Shown: piece by piece, positions 14,614 through 26,349 of the stretch
Position numbering within the stretch: the stretch's first letter is position 1
Layout of the letters: every line of letters begins with the position of its first letter
Notes under the pieces: generated by a model
Told to the model about the DNA's origin: nothing
Seen by the model: only the letters and a program-made list of their open reading frames with translations
Database searches by the model: none
Position numbers and translations under genes: made by a program
Origin: Synechococcus sp. Tobar12-5m-g
GTDB taxonomy: Bacteria; Cyanobacteriota; Cyanobacteriia; PCC-6307; Cyanobiaceae
DNA length: 64,000 nt
Assembly: GCF_024345415.1 (NCBI RefSeq)
Contig: NZ_JAGQBB010000004.1
Span: 1 to 64,000 of the forward strand
Direction of reading: 5' to 3'

Positions 14614-15837
14614 TTGAGTCGATCACCGATCCCCGGATTCTCTCCCCCCGTTGAGGCTGCCTGGAGCGAGGCGCCCCACCGTGACCAGGTCCGGCTTGAG
14701 AATGTCTGGCACCGCTATGGCAGGGCCACCGGCGGGCCTGCGCCCGCTGCGGCCATGGGCGATGGCTGGACCCTGGAAGCGATCAACTTCAACCTCCGCC
14801 CCGGCGAACTGGTGGGCCTGCTCGGACCCTCCGGCTGTGGCAAGACCACCTTGCTGCGTCTGGTGGCCGGATTCGAGCGGCCCAGCCTGGGCCGCATCCT
14901 GATCAAGGGCCAGGAGGTGGCTGGGTCCAGGCGCTGGGTGGCGCCGGAGCGCCGAGGGGTCGGCATGGTGTTTCAGGACTACGCCCTGTTTCCCCATCTC
15001 GACGCCTGGCGCAACACCTGCTTTGGCCTGAAACCCCGCCAGGACCGCAGCCGGGCCAGTTGGTTGCTGGAGCTGCTTGGTCTGAAGGGACTGGAGCACC
15101 GCTACCCCCACGAGCTCTCCGGCGGCCAGCGCCAGCGCCTGGCCCTGGCCCGAGCTCTGGCGCCGGGTCCCTCTCTGCTGTTGCTCGATGAGCCCTTCTC
15201 CAACCTGGATGTGGAGGTGCGCTTGCGACTGCGCAGTGAGCTCCCCGGCGTGCTCAGCCGCTGCGGGGCCAGCGGCGTGATCGTGACCCACGATCCCGAA
15301 GAGGCCCTGGCGATCTGCGATCGGGTGGCGGTTCTGGAAGCCGGCCGCATCCACCAGTGCGCCAGCCCCCGCCAGCTGGTCTCCAGCCCGGCCAGTGCCT
15401 TCGTCGGACGCTTCGTCTTGCAGGGCAATCTGCTTCCGGCCGCTTGGGAAGGGCAGCGTCTGCGCACCCCGTTGGGCTGGCTGGAGCGGGCGGTTCCACA
15501 GGCGAACTCGTACCTGGCTGGCCTGTCAGGCGAAGGCAAGGCTGGTCCCCTGGAGGTGTTGCTCGACCCCACGGCCCTGGAGTTGATCGCCGATCCGGAC
15601 GGCGCAGCCTGGGTGATGGGGCGCGAGTTTCTGGGACGGGATTGGTTGCTCCAGGTTCACCTGGAGCAACCCTCCAGGCCTCCCCTCAAGCTGAGATTGC
15701 GTCTTCCCCTGGACCAGGAATTCAGCAACGGACAACGCTGCCGGTTGCGCATCCGCCCGTCCCAGTCGGCCTTGCTCTTCCCCGCAGGGCTCCGGGTGGT
15801 GGGCGTGTCAGACGATGGGGAGCTCAGCGGCTCCTGA
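14614..15837 (+). CDS. futC: Iron(III)-type ABC transporter ATP-binding protein
   Basis: A 407-residue ATPase with Walker A GPSGCGKTT, Q-loop VFQDYALFPHL, signature LSGGQRQRLALARAL and Walker B LLLLDEPFSNLD. The C-terminal regulatory region (about 250-400) is TOBE/FbpC-like. FbpC/FutC proteins energise ferric-iron import with a periplasmic FutA and membrane FutB, neither of which is in this window. The start appears to be TTG at 14614; no ATG occurs before the ATPase core. A related substrate such as sulfate or spermidine cannot be excluded. Confidence 0.8.
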   Translation: MSRSPIPGFSPPVEAAWSEAPHRDQVRLENVWHRYGRATGGPAPAAAMGDGWTLEAINFNLRPGELVGLLGPSGCGKTTLLRLVAGFERPSLGRILIKGQEVAGSRRWVAPERRGVGMVFQDYALFPHLDAWRNTCFGLKPRQDRSRASWLLELLGLKGLEHRYPHELSGGQRQRLALARALAPGPSLLLLDEPFSNLDVEVRLRLRSELPGVLSRCGASGVIVTHDPEEALAICDRVAVLEAGRIHQCASPRQLVSSPASAFVGRFVLQGNLLPAAWEGQRLRTPLGWLERAVPQANSYLAGLSGEGKAGPLEVLLDPTALELIADPDGAAWVMGREFLGRDWLLQVHLEQPSRPPLKLRLRLPLDQEFSNGQRCRLRIRPSQSALLFPAGLRVVGVSDDGELSGS

Positions 15838-16629
15838 TCCCGTCCACTGTTCCTTCTGCTGACGCCGCTCCGCCAGCTGCCGAGGGCCCGAGACCATCAG
15901 GAAGAGATTCGTGGCGCGCTCCAGGCCGATCGTGCTGGGAATGGTGAACGCCCCTAGGCGTCGTCGCGCTTCCACCTCGGCAAGACGCGCCGCGATCGCC
16001 GCCCGGCTAGCCGGTTCCACGTCCACGGCCGTGACGGCCCAGCGCAGGTTGGCCAGGGTGTACTCATGGGCGCACCAGACCCGGGTGGCGGCAGGGAGGG
16101 CGGCGAGGCGCTGCAGGGCGTGATGCATCTGCTCCGGCGTTCCTTCACGCAGGCGCCCGCACCCGCCTCCGAACAACACATCACCGCAGAACAGCTCCCC
16201 CTGGCCGCCAGGAACCGGCGGCAGCAGGAAGGCCAGATGGGAACGGGTGTGGCCGGGCAGCTCCAGCACCTCCACCCGCCGCCCCAGCAGTTCGATCACA
16301 TCCCCCTCCGCCACCGGATGGGTCTGCAAGGGGATGCGCTCGCGATCGGCGGCGCTGGCGATCACCTCGGCCCGGGGCCAGCGCCGCAGCAAGGCCGGTG
16401 TTCCGCCGATGTGGTCGCGATGGTGGTGGGTCTGGAGCACGGCGACCAGCTTCAGCCGATGCTCCTGCAGCCAGGTGGCCACCGGCTCCGCCACACCTGG
16501 GTCCACCACCACCGCTTCGGTGCCGTTGCGGAGCACCATCACAACATTGTCGGTGAGGATCGGAATCAGCCCCACATCCACGGCCACCTTCCCTGCCACC
16601 GCCCCAGCTCCATTGCCAAGACCGTCCAT
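15808..16629 (-). CDS. gloB: Hydroxyacylglutathione hydrolase (glyoxalase II)
   Basis: A metallo-beta-lactamase-fold enzyme of 273 residues from the ATG at 16629. The metal-binding motif [10 protein letters not shown] is clear, followed by [24 protein letters not shown] and [13 protein letters not shown], all standard for GloB. It hydrolyses S-lactoylglutathione in methylglyoxal detoxification in the cytosol. The stop lies within the last 30 nt of the convergent futC gene. Confidence 0.92.
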   Translation of the reverse strand: MDGLGNGAGAVAGKVAVDVGLIPILTDNVVMVLRNGTEAVVVDPGVAEPVATWLQEHRLKLVAVLQTHHHRDHIGGTPALLRRWPRAEVIASAADRERIPLQTHPVAEGDVIELLGRRVEVLELPGHTRSHLAFLLPPVPGGQGELFCGDVLFGGGCGRLREGTPEQMHHALQRLAALPAATRVWCAHEYTLANLRWAVTAVDVEPASRAAIAARLAEVEARRRLGAFTIPSTIGLERATNLFLMVSGPRQLAERRQQKEQWTGSGAAELPIV

Positions 16630-16706
16630 GGGACCGTCCGGCGATGCCAGCCTGGGCTCGCCCTGCTCTGCGCCCATCGTTAAAGTCCAGTTTGCGGTGC
16701 AGTTCC

Positions 16707-17366
16707 ATGATCACCGTCGCCCTGGCAAAAGGTGCCCTCCTCAAGGATTCGGTTCGGCGCTTCGCCGCCGCAGGCCTCGATTTCAGCCCCCTGCTCGATG
16801 ACGACAACCGCCAGCTGATGGTGCCAAGCCCCTGCGGCACGGCCCGTGCCCTGCTGGTTCGTAATGCCGATGTGCCTGTTTATGTGGCCTACGGCCAGGC
16901 CCAGTTGGGCGTCGTTGGCGACGATGTGCTGCGGGAGCATCGCCTGCCGGTGGCACCGCTGCTGGATCTCGGCTTTGGCGGTTGCCGCATGGCGGTGGCC
17001 GTCAAGGCGAGCAGCGGCTACCGCCGGGCCTCCGATCTGCCGGCCCACTGCCGCGTGGCCAGCAAGTTCGTGCGTTGCGCTGAAGCGTTCTTCGATCAGC
17101 TTGATCTGCCGGTGGAGCTGATCCATCTGACAGGATCGGTGGAGCTGGGTCCGATCACCGGCATGTCCGAGGCGATCGTCGATCTGGTGGCCACCGGCCG
17201 CACCCTTCGGGATAACGGCCTCGTGGCGATCGAAGATCTGTTCACCAGCACGGCCCGCCTGATCGGCCATCCGATCGCGCTGCGCCTCGATCATGGATCG
17301 CTGCAGACGATCGTGGACCAGATCGCCACGGCAGCCCCCGCGGCCCGTCCACCGGTGCCGGCCTGA
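16707..17366 (+). CDS. hisG: ATP phosphoribosyltransferase, short form
   Basis: The 219-residue protein starts [20 protein letters not shown] and has [21 protein letters not shown] plus the PRPP-binding loop [22 protein letters not shown]. The length identifies the short HisG form, which lacks the C-terminal regulatory domain and needs HisZ as partner. It catalyses the first step of histidine synthesis. The stop overlaps the start of the next gene (TGATGG). Confidence 0.95.
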   Translation: MITVALAKGALLKDSVRRFAAAGLDFSPLLDDDNRQLMVPSPCGTARALLVRNADVPVYVAYGQAQLGVVGDDVLREHRLPVAPLLDLGFGGCRMAVAVKASSGYRRASDLPAHCRVASKFVRCAEAFFDQLDLPVELIHLTGSVELGPITGMSEAIVDLVATGRTLRDNGLVAIEDLFTSTARLIGHPIALRLDHGSLQTIVDQIATAAPAARPPVPA

Positions 17367-19165
17367 TGGCCAATCTGGATCGTCAACGCTTGCTGCGGCT
17401 GCTGCCCTACCTGGGCCGCGATCGACGCCGCCTGCTGCTCACCCTGCTGCTGCTGATCCCGGTGGCCCTGGCAGCGGCCATCCAGCCGCTGCTGGTCGGC
17501 CAGGCGATTTCCGTGCTGCGCAAAGAACCCACCGTCGCCTGGCTGAGCGGGCTTGCTGTGCCCCAGGCCATGCACCTGCTGGTGCTGCTGCTCCTCGCCG
17601 CGGTGCTGCTGCGGCTGGCCCTGCAGGGAATCCAGAGCTACAGCGTCCAGGCGGTGGGCCAGCGCCTCACCGCCCGGATCCGTGACGACCTCTTCCGCCA
17701 TGCCATGGAACTGTCGCTCCGGTTCCATGACCGCACGCCAGTGGGCAAGCTGCTCACCCGGCTCACCAGTGACGTCGACGCCCTGGCCGAGGTGTTCGGC
17801 AGCGGGGCCGTCGGGGTTCTGGCTGACCTGGTCACCCTGCTGGTGATCGCCATCACCATGCTGATGATCGAACCCCGGCTCGGGGCCCTGCTGCTGGGGA
17901 TCCAGGTCCCGGTCGTGCTGGTGATCCTCTGGCTGCAGGGGCGGTATCGCAAGGCCAATTACCGGGTCCGCGAGGAACTCAGCCAGCTCAACGCCGATCT
18001 TCAGGAGAACCTCCAGGGCCTTGAGGTGGTGCAGATGTTCCGGCGGGAGGCCATCAACAGCCGCCGGTTCGCCCACACCACCGATGCCTACCGCGAGGCG
18101 GTGGGGGGCACGATCTTCTACGACAGCTCCATCTCCGCCTTCATCGAATGGGTGGCCCTGAGCGCGGTGGCCCTGGTGCTCGCCCTGGGGGGCTGGATGG
18201 TGACCAGCGGCGCCATGGGTCTGGGCACCCTCACCACGTTCATCCTCTTCTCCCAGCGCCTCTTCGATCCACTGCGTCAGCTGGCGGAACGTTTCACCCA
18301 GATCCAGGGAGGACTCACGGCCGTCGAGCGGATCGGTGAATTGCTGGAGCAACCGATCGAGATCAGCGACCTCGCCGATGTCCAGCGCAGCCAGGCGGCG
18401 CTGCGTTCCGGCCGGGAGCGGGCCAGCGCCGGCGAGGTGGTGTTCGAGGACGTGTCCTTTGCCTACCGCCCCGACGACCCGATTCTCACTGGCCTGAGTT
18501 TCCGCATTGCCCCGGGGGAGCATGTGGCCCTGGTGGGCCCCACCGGCTCTGGCAAGACCACGGTGATTCGCCTGCTCTGCCGGCTTTACGAACCCCAGCG
18601 GGGCAGGATCCTTCTCGATGGCATCGATATCCAGGAACTGCCGATCGCCACCCTGCGCCAGCGGCTCGGTGTGGTGCTGCAGGACACCTTCCTGTTCAGC
18701 GGCAATGTGGCTGACAACCTGCGCCTGGATGCGGCGATCGAGGACGGCGAGCTCGAGAGGCTCTGCCATGAACTCGGCCTCGACGCCCTGCTGCGCCGCC
18801 TGCCCGACGGTCTGGCCACGGAACTCAGGGAGCGGGGCGGCAACCTCTCCTCGGGGGAGCGTCAGTTGCTCTCCGTGGTGCGCGTCGCGATCCGGAATCC
18901 CTCGGTGCTGATCCTCGACGAGGCCACCGCCTTCATGGATCCCTCCACCGAGGCCACCCTGCAACGGGACCTCGACAAGCTGCTGCACGCCCGGACGGCG
19001 ATCGTGATCGCTCACCGCCTGGCCACGGTGGAATCCGCAGACCGCATCCTGGTGCTGCGCAAGGGGCGGCTGATAGAGCAGGGCAGCCACCAGCAGCTGC
19101 GCGCTGCCCATGGGCTCTACGCCCAGCTGGCCGACCTGCAGGAACGGGGGCTCGTCAAGCTCTGA
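17366..19165 (+). CDS. ABC exporter, fused membrane and ATPase domains
   Basis: A 599-residue half-transporter of the MsbA/multidrug type. Six membrane helices lie in the first 310 residues. The ATPase domain starts near residue 355, with Walker A GPTGSGKTTVI, Q-loop VLQDTFLFSG, signature LSSGERQLLSVVRVA, Walker B SVLILDEATAFMD and H-loop AHRLATV. It should act as a homodimer in the plasma membrane; the substrate is unknown. It is coupled to hisG by a 1-nt overlap, probably without functional relation. Confidence 0.92.
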   Translation: MANLDRQRLLRLLPYLGRDRRRLLLTLLLLIPVALAAAIQPLLVGQAISVLRKEPTVAWLSGLAVPQAMHLLVLLLLAAVLLRLALQGIQSYSVQAVGQRLTARIRDDLFRHAMELSLRFHDRTPVGKLLTRLTSDVDALAEVFGSGAVGVLADLVTLLVIAITMLMIEPRLGALLLGIQVPVVLVILWLQGRYRKANYRVREELSQLNADLQENLQGLEVVQMFRREAINSRRFAHTTDAYREAVGGTIFYDSSISAFIEWVALSAVALVLALGGWMVTSGAMGLGTLTTFILFSQRLFDPLRQLAERFTQIQGGLTAVERIGELLEQPIEISDLADVQRSQAALRSGRERASAGEVVFEDVSFAYRPDDPILTGLSFRIAPGEHVALVGPTGSGKTTVIRLLCRLYEPQRGRILLDGIDIQELPIATLRQRLGVVLQDTFLFSGNVADNLRLDAAIEDGELERLCHELGLDALLRRLPDGLATELRERGGNLSSGERQLLSVVRVAIRNPSVLILDEATAFMDPSTEATLQRDLDKLLHARTAIVIAHRLATVESADRILVLRKGRLIEQGSHQQLRAAHGLYAQLADLQERGLVKL

Positions 19166-19198
19166 GCGGAAGCTCCGAGATCGGGCAGGATCAGAGCG

Positions 19199-19711
19199 AT
19201 GCCAGGCTGCCTTCCCCAGGATTTGGATCCTTCCGCCGATTGGTCCAGTCTCTACGGCCCCCAGTGCCGGATCTGTACGAGCGCGAATCCCCAGATCCAG
19301 CTGGTGTTGAGCCTCGACAAGGAGATCGACCTGATCGAACTCGAGCGACTCTGTGATGCCGTGGGCTGGAGCCGCCGGCCGCTGCGGCGTGTGCGCAAGG
19401 CGCTGGAGAACAGCCTGCTGCGGGTCGGGCTGTGGCGGCACGATCCCAGGCTCCCCAAGCTGGTGGGCTTTGCCCGCTGCACCGGCGACGGCGTTCTGGA
19501 GGCCACCGTCTGGGACGTCGCCGTCCATCCCACCTATCAGGGGACGGGCCTGGGTCGGGAACTGATGGCCTACGTGCTGGAGCGGTTGAGGCTGATGGAA
19601 GTGGATCGGGTGAGCCTCTTCGCCGACCCGGATGTGGTGGGGTTCTACGAACTGCAGGGATGGGAGCTGGAGCCCAGGCAGCGCCGCTGCGCCTTCTGGT
19701 ATTCCCCCTGA
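19199..19711 (+). CDS. GNAT-family acetyltransferase, plastid Ycf52/NSI-like
   Basis: This 170-residue GNAT protein has a leader containing [10 protein letters not shown] and a core with [43 protein letters not shown], including the acetyl-CoA loop. [22 protein letters not shown] follows. The layout resembles the GNAT group shared by cyanobacteria and plastids (Ycf52 and nuclear NSI relatives); that comparison is from memory. The target is unknown. Confidence 0.8.
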   Translation: MPGCLPQDLDPSADWSSLYGPQCRICTSANPQIQLVLSLDKEIDLIELERLCDAVGWSRRPLRRVRKALENSLLRVGLWRHDPRLPKLVGFARCTGDGVLEATVWDVAVHPTYQGTGLGRELMAYVLERLRLMEVDRVSLFADPDVVGFYELQGWELEPRQRRCAFWYSP

Positions 19712-19733
19712 TCAGCCAGGAGGCTGGGCAGGC

Positions 19734-20885
19734 TCAGCCGTTGCGGCGCAACTCGGCCGGTCGCAGGTTGAGGCTGAGGGTCCGGTCGCCGCGGCGCACC
19801 CGCACCGTCAGCTCCTGGCCGACCTTGCCGCCATCCACCGCCACCTGCACGTCGGAAGGGTTCTTCACCCGCTTGTCTCCCACCTGCTCGATCAGGTCGC
19901 AGGCCTGAAGCCCCCCCTGGTCGGCGGGGCTGCCTTTCAAAACGTCGACCACCACGACGCCGTTGATTTCGGGCAGGCGGCACTTGGTGGTGGTGGCATT
20001 GATCTCCCTGGCCAGTTGGGGGGTGAGGGCCTGCAGGCGCACACCGATGTACGGGTGAGAAACCCTGCCGTTCTCGAGGATCTGGGCGGCGATCTGGCGG
20101 GCGAGGTTGACCGGGATCGCAAAGCTGAGTCCACCACCCGGCGCCTGCCGAATCGCCGTGTTGACGCCAATCACCTGGCCGCTGTCGTTGATCAGCGGAC
20201 CGCCGCTGTTTCCGGGGTTGACGGCAGCATCCGTCTGGATGTACGGCACTCGCTGACCTTCCCCGATCGCATTGGTGCGCTGGATGGCGCTGATGATCCC
20301 TGCCGTCACCGTGTTGTCGAGACCGAGCGGGTTACCGATCGCAATCGCCCATTCTCCCGGCCTCACCTTGGTCGAGTCACCGAGGGGGGCCACCGGCAGT
20401 CCCTGGGCCACCACCTTCACCACCGCGATGTCGGTGAGGGGATCGCCGCCCAGCACCTTGCCGTTGAAACTGCGCCCGTCCGGCAGGGTCACCGAGACTT
20501 CGTTGGTCCCTTCCACCACATGGGCATTGGTGATGATCACCCCGTCGGAACGGGTGATGAAGCCGGACCCCTGGCCCTGCTGCTGCTGGATCGCCGGGGC
20601 ACCGCCGAACAGGCCGCCGAGCGGATTGATCACCCGCTTGACCGTGTCGATCCTCACGACGGCGGGTCCCACCTTGTCGACGGCCTCGACGATGAAGCGA
20701 TTGCCGGCCAGCAGCGGGGCGGCCGTTGGAGCGTCACTCACCTTCGGCGGTGCAGCCGGTTTCCCCTTCTGCTCCAGCAGGTTCGGAACGCCCAGGTTGC
20801 AGCCCCCCAGCAGCACAGCGGCGCTGGCCGCGGCGATCAGGCAACGCACCAGAGCTGCCGGGGGAGTGGGCCGTTCAGGGGTCAT
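19734..20885 (-). CDS. HtrA/Deg-type serine protease, predicted lipoprotein
   Basis: From the ATG at 20885 the product is 383 residues. It has a signal peptide ending in a lipobox (LLGGCN), so the mature protein should be lipid-anchored. The trypsin-like domain shows the triad His in ITNAHVVEG, Asp in [11 protein letters not shown] and Ser in [11 protein letters not shown] single PDZ domain follows (about residues 275-375). Deg proteases degrade damaged proteins in the periplasm or thylakoid lumen. It is divergent from dnaA with 96 nt between starts. Confidence 0.9.
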   Translation of the reverse strand: MTPERPTPPAALVRCLIAAASAAVLLGGCNLGVPNLLEQKGKPAAPPKVSDAPTAAPLLAGNRFIVEAVDKVGPAVVRIDTVKRVINPLGGLFGGAPAIQQQQGQGSGFITRSDGVIITNAHVVEGTNEVSVTLPDGRSFNGKVLGGDPLTDIAVVKVVAQGLPVAPLGDSTKVRPGEWAIAIGNPLGLDNTVTAGIISAIQRTNAIGEGQRVPYIQTDAAVNPGNSGGPLINDSGQVIGVNTAIRQAPGGGLSFAIPVNLARQIAAQILENGRVSHPYIGVRLQALTPQLAREINATTTKCRLPEINGVVVVDVLKGSPADQGGLQACDLIEQVGDKRVKNPSDVQVAVDGGKVGQELTVRVRRGDRTLSLNLRPAELRRNG

Positions 20886-20981
20886 GGAGAGGGGAGAGGT
20901 TCCAGGCCACGTGCCGCCTGCAGCAAGCAGGTCGGAGGCTGGGGATCTGCCTATATTCGGCCACTGTGGGACGAGGCGGAG

Positions 20982-22400
<1,419 letters not shown>

Positions 22401-22425
22401 GCCGCCCTGCCAACTTGGGGGATGG

Positions 22426-23394
22426 TCAGGTGAGGGGGAGGCTGGGGTCGAGCCCCTCCACCTCTCCTTGAAACACACGGCTGGAGGTGATGTCAGCCGC
22501 TTCGATCGTGATCAGATCCCGCTTGGTCAGGCCCGGCCCCAGGTGATTGAACAGCCGGTTGGCCTGGCGCATCCTGGCCCGGTCGATGGCGTTGCGGATT
22601 GAGCGGGCATTGGCGAAGAAGGGGAGCTGCATGCGCCGCCGGATATAATCAGCAAAAGCGGAGCTTGCTTCCTCGCTGAAGCGATAACTCTCCGCCGCCA
22701 TGATCAACTTAGCAATGGCCAGAAGCTCACTGGCGGTGTAATCAGGGAAGTCGATGTGGTTGGCTACCCGCGAAGACAGCCCGGGGTTGGACTGGTAGAA
22801 CACATCCATTCGATCCTTGTAGCCGGCGAAGATCACCACCAGATCGTCGCGGTTGCTCTCCATCACCTGCAGCAGAATTTCAATGGCCTCGGCGCCATAG
22901 TCCCGCTCGTTCTCCGGCCGGTAGAGGTAGTAGGCCTCGTCGATGAACAGCACGCCGCCCATGGCCCTCTTCAGCATCTCCCGGGTTTTCGGAGCGGTGT
23001 GGCCGATGTACTGGCCGACCAGGTCATCCCGGGTGGCGGTGACCAGGTGGCCCTTGCGCACATAGCCGAGCCGGTGCAGGATCTCGGAAATCCGCTCTGC
23101 CACCGTTGTTTTGCCCGTGCCGGGATGTCCGGTGAACGACATGTGCAGGCTGGGGGCACCGGTGGCCAGGCCGACCTGCTTGCGGGCCCGCTCAACAACC
23201 AGCAGGGCGGCGATCTCGCGGATCCGCGTTTTGACAGGTCGCAGGCCGATCAACTCCCGATCGAGCTGCTCGAGCACCTCGTCAACACCGGTACCGTCAT
23301 AGGCGGCGCGCAGATCGACGGGGGTGTCGTCATCGACGGCTCCCTGACCCACTGGCTGAAGCGGACTGGGCGGCCAGTCGCTGCGGGGCTCCAT
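22426..23394 (-). CDS. cbbX: Rubisco activase CbbX (AAA+)
   Basis: 322 residues with Walker [10 protein letters not shown] (89-97), the pore loop GQYIGHT, Walker [13 protein letters not shown] (147-158) and a sensor region [11 protein letters not shown]. CbbX is a hexameric AAA+ motor that remodels inhibited Rubisco by tugging the large-subunit C-terminus. It is the last gene of the long CO2-fixation cluster and overlaps the acRAF-like gene by 1-3 nt. It converges on dnaA with 25 nt between. Confidence 0.93.
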   Translation of the reverse strand: MEPRSDWPPSPLQPVGQGAVDDDTPVDLRAAYDGTGVDEVLEQLDRELIGLRPVKTRIREIAALLVVERARKQVGLATGAPSLHMSFTGHPGTGKTTVAERISEILHRLGYVRKGHLVTATRDDLVGQYIGHTAPKTREMLKRAMGGVLFIDEAYYLYRPENERDYGAEAIEILLQVMESNRDDLVVIFAGYKDRMDVFYQSNPGLSSRVANHIDFPDYTASELLAIAKLIMAAESYRFSEEASSAFADYIRRRMQLPFFANARSIRNAIDRARMRQANRLFNHLGPGLTKRDLITIEAADITSSRVFQGEVEGLDPSLPLT

Positions 23395-23651
23395 CAGGGC
23401 ACCAGGGCGTCGATGGCGGCGGCGAAGGCATGGTCGATGGCCCCGAGCGGGGTTCCGAGCTCCTCGGCCCGCAGCGTGATGTTCACGTAGGTGCGCCCGA
23501 AGCTGATGTCCGGATACCGCCCCTGCTGCTCGCAGAAGTCGTTGAGGAGATCGAGGAAGGCGCGGTTGCTGGCGTAGTCCTCGAATTCGATGCGGCGCTC
23601 GAGGCGGTCGGCCTGCTCGGGTTTGGGGCGTGGTGTCCAGGGCTGGTCCAT
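23394..23651 (-). CDS. acRAF: alpha-carboxysome Rubisco assembly factor, PCD-like
   Basis: The 85-residue protein has the pterin carbinolamine dehydratase-like fold pattern [45 protein letters not shown]. In carboxysome clusters this PCD-like protein (acRAF) helps Rubisco fold and assemble and has lost dehydratase activity. The typical PCD active-site histidines are not visible. It is translationally coupled with cbbX and 4 nt downstream of chpX, fitting a role with Rubisco. Confidence 0.85.
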   Translation of the reverse strand: MDQPWTPRPKPEQADRLERRIEFEDYASNRAFLDLLNDFCEQQGRYPDISFGRTYVNITLRAEELGTPLGAIDHAFAAAIDALVP

Positions 23652-23655
23652 GGGG

Positions 23656-24813
23656 TCAGGCTACGGGAGGCTTGACAGCGAGGCAGTCGGTGCGGGCAAC
23701 CGCCAGCCGGCTGGCCCAGGCAGCGGCATAGGCCCGGTTGGCCGAGCGGGCCTGCGGATCGGTGCTGCCCAGGGGGTGGGGGAAGGTGCCCCGAATGGCG
23801 GCATTGGTGACGCAGAACATTGACTTCTGAAAGCTCATGCAGATCTTCACGCGCACGTCTCCCTCCCCGCGGGTGCGCTGGAGGTACCAGCTGTGCAGGC
23901 GCTCCGGCAGGTGGCGGTACATGTCCTGCATCAGCAGGCTCGGCGGGATCCCGGACCCCATGGTCGGCAGCGGATCGGCATAGAGGGCGCCGTAGGCGAA
24001 CTGGGCCTGATCCGGTGAGATCTGGTGGGCCTGGGCATTGAAGCTGACCGTTCCCAGGAACGGCATGCCCCGCAGGAACACCGCCTCCACGTAGGGCACG
24101 GCCACGTCCACCAGAAAGGTGAGGCCTGCCTCCGGCGGCAGCACCCAGAGGTGCTCGCCCGCCACCTCGACCCCGTAGGTGATCGGATTGGCGGCGGCGG
24201 CCACCAGACCCGCCTTGAGGAACTCCACGACGGCGTCGATCGAGTCCATCTGCCCATCGGCCTCGGCGCGGGCCAGATCGAGGAACAGATCGCTCATCAC
24301 CCGCCAGAACTGGCCCAGGGCGTGGGTGGTGGCGGCGGCTCGGATCAGCTCAATCAGGAAGCTAGGGAAGAGCGGATGGAGCAGGGCCAGCAGGGGATCG
24401 CGGCGCGTCTTTTTTGAGATGATCGCTGCGCAGCTGGCGGCGAAGGGCTCCGAATCCAGGTAGGCATCGAGGCCACCGGTGCCGTGCCAGAGCATCGCCT
24501 TCATGCAGTACTCGGCGTACTCGAAGTTGATCCGATCGTGGTTCAGATGGCGCCAGATTTTGGCTGGGCTGTTGTCGCCATCGAGGTACTTGAACAGCGG
24601 GAAGGGCAGCAGAAGCTGGCGCTCAGCCTGGAAAATCAGGTTGGTGCTGTAGGCATCGAGCACTTCGCCGTAACTGTTCAGCACATCCACCACCTCGATC
24701 AGGTGGTCGGGCGTGTTGGCCAGCAGGGTTTCGCCGCCGAGCAATTTGGCCTCCAGTTCGGCGGCGCTGGGCATCCCACCGCTGTGAACCAGATCGGCTG
24801 GGATGATCGGCAT
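23656..24813 (-). CDS. chpX: CO2 hydration protein ChpX (CupB)
   Basis: A 385-residue protein with the CupA/CupB family pattern: PAKIWRHLNHDRINFEYAEYCMKAMLWHGTGGLDAYLD near residues 83-120, HPLFPSFLIELIRA and DAVVEFLKAGLVAAAANPITYG. It partners NdhD4/NdhF4 in the constitutive, low-affinity NDH-1MS' complex, which converts CO2 to bicarbonate at the thylakoid. The start overlaps the ndhD4 stop (TAATG), supporting co-translation. ChpX is preferred over ChpY because of the ndhF4/ndhD4 neighbours. Confidence 0.9.
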   Translation of the reverse strand: MPIIPADLVHSGGMPSAAELEAKLLGGETLLANTPDHLIEVVDVLNSYGEVLDAYSTNLIFQAERQLLLPFPLFKYLDGDNSPAKIWRHLNHDRINFEYAEYCMKAMLWHGTGGLDAYLDSEPFAASCAAIISKKTRRDPLLALLHPLFPSFLIELIRAAATTHALGQFWRVMSDLFLDLARAEADGQMDSIDAVVEFLKAGLVAAAANPITYGVEVAGEHLWVLPPEAGLTFLVDVAVPYVEAVFLRGMPFLGTVSFNAQAHQISPDQAQFAYGALYADPLPTMGSGIPPSLLMQDMYRHLPERLHSWYLQRTRGEGDVRVKICMSFQKSMFCVTNAAIRGTFPHPLGSTDPQARSANRAYAAAWASRLAVARTDCLAVKPPVA

Positions 24814-26339
24814 TAGCCGAGGCCCCCGGTTTGCAGGGCGGCCGCCAGGGCAGGCAGCTGCACCATGGCCGTGGTGGCAGCCTCACTGAGTTTGCCTAGC
24901 CCGTAGGGCAACAGCCCGATCGCAAACACCGCCACAGCCAGGGCCATGGCAGGGATGGTTTCGCGGGGGGCAACCGCGGCAAGGTTCACATCAAGCCGGC
25001 CATGGGCCACTGGATCGATGAGCGGCGTTACCGCCAGCCGGCCGAAGAAGGCACGGTTCACCAGCAGCAGGAAGTACACCGCCGTCAGGCCCGAGCCCAC
25101 CATCGAGAGCAGCGTGGCCACGGGGTAGGCGCTGATGCTGCCGCGGAACACCATGAATTCGGAGATGAAGCCCGCCATGCCCGGCATGCCGGCGCTCGCC
25201 ATCACCCCCACGATCATTAAGGTGCCGGTGAACGGCAGGCCACGCTCGGGGTTGAGCAGGCCGTGCAGCACCGTGAGATCACGGGTGCCGGTTTTGCGAT
25301 ACACGATCCCCACCAGCAGGAACAGCAGCGCTGAGATCAGGCCGTGGCTCACCATCTGGAACACCGCCCCGAGGATCGACACTGGCGTGACCGCCGCAGC
25401 TGCAAGCAGGATGTACCCCATGTGGCCCACGGAGCTGAAGGCCACCATCCGTTTCATGTCTGTTTGGGCGATCGCCGCCAGGGAGCCAAACAGCACCGAA
25501 ACCGCCGCCCAGATCGCCAGCCCCGGTGCCAGCAGCGCCCAGGCCTCCGGGAACAACCCCATGCAGAAGCGCAGCAGCCCGTAAGTGCCGAGCTTCAGCA
25601 GCACCCCCGCCAGCAGCACCGAAACCGGCGTGGAAGCCTGGGTGTGGGCATCGGGTAGCCAGTTGTGGAAAGGAAACAGCGGCACCTTGATGCCGAAGCC
25701 GATCAGCAGCGCCCCCAGCAACACCAGCTGGCTACCCATCGCCAGCCGTTCGCTGGTGACAGGCGTGAGGCTGAAATCCACCGTGCCGGTGTACAGGGCA
25801 AGGCCCAGGAAGGCCCCCAGGATCAGCATCCCGGAAGCGGCGGTGAAGATCAGGAACTTGGTGGACGCATAGGCCCGGTTGACCCCGCCCCAAACGGCGA
25901 TCAGGCACCACAGGGGGATCAGTTCGAGTTCATAGAAGAGGAAGAAGAGCAGCAGGTTCTCGGCCAGAAAGGCACCATTGACGGCCCCACTGATCACCAG
26001 CAGCAGGGCGAAATAGATGCGCGGCCGCTTGTCGATGTCGCGGGTGCAGATGCCCGCCACCAGGGTTAAGGCACCGTTGATCAGCACCAGAGGCAACGAG
26101 AGCCCATCAACGCCGAGCTTGTATTCGAGCCCCAGGATGTCGACCCAAGGGAAGGACTCCTGCAGTTGCATGGCGCTGTTGCCGGGGTCGAAGCGGGCCA
26201 GCACCACCAGGCTCCAGGCCATCTGCAGGCCCAGCACCAGCAGCGTGACCGTGCGCATGCGCCCCTCTGCCGGCCTGCCGGGCCAGAGGGCCAGCAACAG
26301 GACTCCGGCGAAAGGAATCAGCAGCAGGATGCTCAGCAT
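24813..26339 (-). CDS. ndhD4: NDH-1 subunit NdhD4
   Basis: 508 residues from the ATG at 26339; a longer frame to 26456 shadows ndhF4. It is an antiporter-like membrane subunit with about 14 hydrophobic helices. Family hallmarks are LLFFLFYELELIPLWCLIAVWGG (essential Glu), FGIKVPLFPFHNWLPDAHTQA and DMKRMVAFSSVGHMGYILL. With NdhF4 and ChpX it forms the proton-pumping arm of the low-affinity CO2-uptake complex. It is translationally coupled to chpX. Confidence 0.9.
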   Translation of the reverse strand: MLSILLLIPFAGVLLLALWPGRPAEGRMRTVTLLVLGLQMAWSLVVLARFDPGNSAMQLQESFPWVDILGLEYKLGVDGLSLPLVLINGALTLVAGICTRDIDKRPRIYFALLLVISGAVNGAFLAENLLLFFLFYELELIPLWCLIAVWGGVNRAYASTKFLIFTAASGMLILGAFLGLALYTGTVDFSLTPVTSERLAMGSQLVLLGALLIGFGIKVPLFPFHNWLPDAHTQASTPVSVLLAGVLLKLGTYGLLRFCMGLFPEAWALLAPGLAIWAAVSVLFGSLAAIAQTDMKRMVAFSSVGHMGYILLAAAAVTPVSILGAVFQMVSHGLISALLFLLVGIVYRKTGTRDLTVLHGLLNPERGLPFTGTLMIVGVMASAGMPGMAGFISEFMVFRGSISAYPVATLLSMVGSGLTAVYFLLLVNRAFFGRLAVTPLIDPVAHGRLDVNLAAVAPRETIPAMALAVAVFAIGLLPYGLGKLSEAATTAMVQLPALAAALQTGGLG

Positions 26340-26349
26340 GGTGGGCCCC

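Noticed and set aside
17291-19528. Long minus-strand frame of 745 codons
   Set aside because: It is the antisense shadow of the ABC exporter, which has all ATPase motifs. Composition is Gln/His/Gly-rich as expected of a shadow.
19632-20981. The 922-codon open frame ending in dnaA as a long N-terminal extension
   Set aside because: The first 450 codons run antisense to the HtrA-type protease, which has a signal peptide and full catalytic triad. DnaA homology starts at about 20982.
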